Origin: an uncultured Pseudomonadota bacterium
GTDB lineage: Bacteria; Myxococcota_A; UBA796; UBA9615
Direction: 5' to 3'
Assembly: GCA_937907595.1 (NCBI GenBank)
Contig: CALCXL010000234.1
Span: 1-6,909 of the forward strand
Length of the DNA stretch: 6,909 nt
Positions within the stretch are counted from its first letter, which is position 1. Every line of letters begins with the position of its first letter. The translations under genes were made by a program, and so were the position numbers. Under the pieces are notes generated by a model that saw only the letters and a program-made list of their open reading frames with translations, did not search any database and had not been told where the DNA came from. Positions 5,060 to 6,909 of this stretch are shown in pieces.

Positions 5060-6484
5060 CTCGACCTTGAAACCCTGCTCCGCCAACTCCAGCGCCGTGA
5101 GGCCTCGGAGCTGAGGCTCGTCTGTGGGCGCTCCCCCATGCTCATCGTGGGCAACACGGCCTCCCGCCTGGACCTGCCGGTGGTGGAGGCCCCCTGGATC
5201 AAGGAGGTGGCCCGCCAGCTCATGGGCCCCGACCGCGAGGAGGCCCTCACCCAGGGCTACTCCGTGTCCTTCGCCTACAACTGGCCGGAGCTGGGCAGCT
5301 TCGACATGCAGGTCAGCGGCTCGTCCGACGCCCCCCAGGTGAGCGTGCGGCCCCAGATCGACCGCGCCGGCATGACCCTGGACCCCTCCGCCCTGGCCGC
5401 CGGCCCCGAGTCGGGCCTGGACGTCCCCCCGCCCCTGGTGGAGGCCCTCAAGGCCGCCGTGGGCATGGGCGCGTCGGACATCCACCTGGGCGACGGCGAC
5501 CCGCCCATGGCCCGGGTCGACGGCTTGCTCTGCCCCATGCAGGGGGTGCGCGTGGCCACCATGCCCGTGCGGCCGCTGGTGGAGGTCATGCTGACCGCGG
5601 TGGGGCGCCGACGCCTTGCCGACGGCGGCGCGGTAGACTTCTCCTTCAGCCTGGAGGGCGTGGGGCGCTTCCGCGGCAACGCCTACCGCGCGGTCAAGGG
5701 CTACAACCTGGCCATCCGCACCCTCCCCGAGCGCATCCCCACCCTGGAGGACCTGCGCCTGCCCCGGGCCCTGGCGGAGCTGACGGAGTTCCCCAACGGC
5801 CTGGTGCTCTTCGCAGGGCCCACGGGCTCGGGCAAGTCGGCGACGATGGCCGCGCTGGTGCAGCACATCAACCGCACCCGCCCCGTGCACATCATCACGC
5901 TCGAGGACCCCATCGAGTTCGTGCACCCCCGGCACCGGGCGGTGGTGCGCCAACGGGAGGTGGGCGTGCACGTCGCCTCCTTCGCCGACGGCCTGCGCGA
6001 CGCCCTGCGGGAGGACCCCGACGTCATCCTGGTGGGCGAGATGCGCGACCTGGAGACGATCAGCCTGGCGATCACGGCCGCGGAGACGGGCCACCTGGTG
6101 CTGTCGACCCTGCACGCCAACCGCGCCTTCTCGGCCATGGACCGCATGGTCGACGTCTTCCCCGAGCACCGCCAGGCCCAGACGCGCATCCAGCTCTCGG
6201 AGTCCCTGCGCGCGGTGGTCGCCCAGCGGCTGATCCCCCAAGCGGACGGATCGGGGCGCATCGCTGCGCTGGAGGTGCTGCGGAACAACCACGCCGTGGC
6301 GCACAACATCCGCGAGCAGCGGGCGGCCCAGATCCCCTCGATCATGCAGACCCACCGGGAGCAGGGCATGTGGGTGTTCGAGCGGCACCTCGCGGCCCTG
6401 GCGCGCAAGGGCCTCATCACGGTCGAGGTGGCCAAGATCTACGCCGCCGATCAGACCCTCCTCGAAACGTACATGCAGTCGTGA
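5057..6484 (+). CDS. pilT: PilT/PilU-family type IV pilus retraction ATPase with duplicated N-domain
   Basis: This is a cytoplasmic hexameric-type secretion ATPase of the kind that drives pilus retraction and twitching. It is 475 residues, against roughly 345-380 for ordinary PilT. The second N-domain (about 125-215) has ASDIHL (139-144), PPMARVDG and GVGRFR. The ATPase core has Walker A GPTGSGKS (254-261, Lys260), an Asp box LEDPIEFVH (282-290), Walker B DVILVGEMR (322-330, Glu328) and a His box TGHLVLSTLHAN (344-355). There is no tetracysteine zinc motif, which argues against PilB/GspE. The extra residues 1-120 contain a degenerate copy of the same N-domain (ASELRL at 16-21, SFAYNWPELGSF at 71-82). 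The AIRNLIRE motif of PilT reads AVAHNIRE at 413-420. It may be a divergent paralogue rather than the main PilT. The gene follows the OmpA-type lipoprotein by 12 bases. Confidence 0.92.
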   Translation: MLDLETLLRQLQRREASELRLVCGRSPMLIVGNTASRLDLPVVEAPWIKEVARQLMGPDREEALTQGYSVSFAYNWPELGSFDMQVSGSSDAPQVSVRPQIDRAGMTLDPSALAAGPESGLDVPPPLVEALKAAVGMGASDIHLGDGDPPMARVDGLLCPMQGVRVATMPVRPLVEVMLTAVGRRRLADGGAVDFSFSLEGVGRFRGNAYRAVKGYNLAIRTLPERIPTLEDLRLPRALAELTEFPNGLVLFAGPTGSGKSATMAALVQHINRTRPVHIITLEDPIEFVHPRHRAVVRQREVGVHVASFADGLRDALREDPDVILVGEMRDLETISLAITAAETGHLVLSTLHANRAFSAMDRMVDVFPEHRQAQTRIQLSESLRAVVAQRLIPQADGSGRIAALEVLRNNHAVAHNIREQRAAQIPSIMQTHREQGMWVFERHLAALARKGLITVEVAKIYAADQTLLETYMQS

Positions 6485-6563
6485 GCCCGGCCGCCCCCGC
6501 ACGCAGATCGGCTGCGCGGTCCGGCGATCGCGGGTCGCGGGCGATCACCGTGGGAGCGCGGCG
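6485..6563. other. 79-base spacer with a GC-rich inverted repeat
   Basis: GATCGC (6526-6531) and GCGATC (6541-6546) form a possible 6-bp stem with a 9-base loop. No T-run follows, so it is not a convincing intrinsic terminator. The spacing still allows read-through into the next gene. Confidence 0.35.
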
Positions 6564-6909
6564 GTGAGCGGAGGGCGCATCGTCCAGTCCGTGGTCTTCC
6601 TGCCCCTGTCGGCGCAGTTGGCGGACGCCGAGACGATCACCTGGTGCCGGGGGGTGCCCCTGCTCATGGCGGAGGAGCTCCAGGCAGCGGGCCTCGCGCG
6701 GGCCTGTTTTGCGGCCTGGACGACCGGGGACGAGGCGGCGCTCCGCCTGGTGCACCTCCAGACGGCCCCCCCCGAGGGCCACGTCGCCGCCTACGCCCGC
6801 GCGGCCCGCACCCGCCTGGGCGCCTCGGGCTGGGGGAGCTGGTACGGCCAGCCCTTCATGCGCTGGTTGCTGGTCCCGGCGTCGGGGCTCGCTCCCCGAA
6901 AGATCTCGG
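6564..6909 (+). CDS. hypothetical protein, 3'-truncated by window end
   Basis: The GTG at 6564 opens a frame with no stop through 6909, giving 115 visible residues. GGGAG (6552-6556) lies seven bases upstream, and the frame upstream back to the PilT stop has no other ATG, GTG or TTG, so this start is well supported. The visible part begins SGGRIVQSVVFLPLSAQLAD and is rich in Ala, Leu, Trp and Arg. The N-terminal hydrophobic stretch is short and lacks a preceding basic cluster, so I do not call a signal peptide. Tryptophans cluster in GWGSWYGQPFMRWLL near residues 89-103. I recognise no domain. Its same-strand position after the PilT-like gene suggests membership of that operon, and so perhaps a role in the same envelope or motility function. 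Confidence 0.7.
   Translation, partial: MSGGRIVQSVVFLPLSAQLADAETITWCRGVPLLMAEELQAAGLARACFAAWTTGDEAALRLVHLQTAPPEGHVAAYARAARTRLGASGWGSWYGQPFMRWLLVPASGLAPRKIS

Noticed and set aside
4109..6502. A 797-codon open frame on the - strand antisense to the lipoprotein and ATPase genes
   Set aside because: It lies opposite two well-supported genes, and its product is dominated by His, Gly, Val, Gln and Arg with no recognisable domain. Long antisense frames are expected where third positions are nearly all G or C.
6526..6546. GATCGC/GCGATC inverted repeat as an intrinsic terminator of the lipoprotein/PilT unit
   Set aside because: It has no downstream T-run and a short stem in a GC-rich region where such repeats arise by chance.

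Overview
This is a very GC-rich window with strongly GC-biased third codon positions. It comes from a Gram-negative (diderm) bacterium: it encodes an outer-membrane-type OmpA-domain lipoprotein, a Sec-secreted protein and a type IV pilus retraction-type ATPase. The style would suit Myxococcota, another former deltaproteobacterial lineage or a similar high-GC environmental group, but the sequence alone does not fix the taxon.

Left block, + strand, 1-3329: a serine-biosynthesis operon. The 5'-truncated end of a DUF1015-family gene is followed after a 12-base gap by serA (D-3-phosphoglycerate dehydrogenase with a C-terminal ACT domain). serA overlaps serC (phosphoserine aminotransferase) by four bases (ATGA). 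SerA and SerC perform the first two steps of the phosphorylated serine pathway. The third enzyme, phosphoserine phosphatase, is not visible here. DUF1015 is a recurrent neighbour of this SerA/SerC type and has no settled function.

Middle, - strand, 3351-3980: one gene for a small Sec-secreted protein of unknown function. It has a lysine/glutamate-rich tail built on an 18-base tandem repeat. It converges on serC and diverges from the block to its right. The 188-base divergent spacer (3981-4168) holds weak promoter-like hexamers and G/C-rich runs.

Right block, + strand, 4169-6909: an OmpA/MotB-type lipoprotein, then (12-base gap) a PilT/PilU-family ATPase, then (79-base gap) an unrecognised gene cut off by the window end. 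The lipoprotein has a complete signal peptide and lipobox only if translation starts at a CTG codon (4169). No ATG, GTG or TTG is available in that frame until 4319, which lies beyond the signal peptide. The ATPase is about 100 residues longer than ordinary PilT because its N-terminal domain appears twice, aligned without gaps at a constant offset of 123 residues. The pairing suggests an envelope or surface-motility function in which a peptidoglycan-anchored lipoprotein is co-expressed with a pilus-type motor; this is an inference.

The most notable points are the CTG-initiated lipoprotein, the duplicated N-domain of the PilT-like ATPase together with its altered C-terminal motif, and the linkage of DUF1015 to serine biosynthesis. 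I see no CRISPR array, mobile element, tRNA or rRNA.
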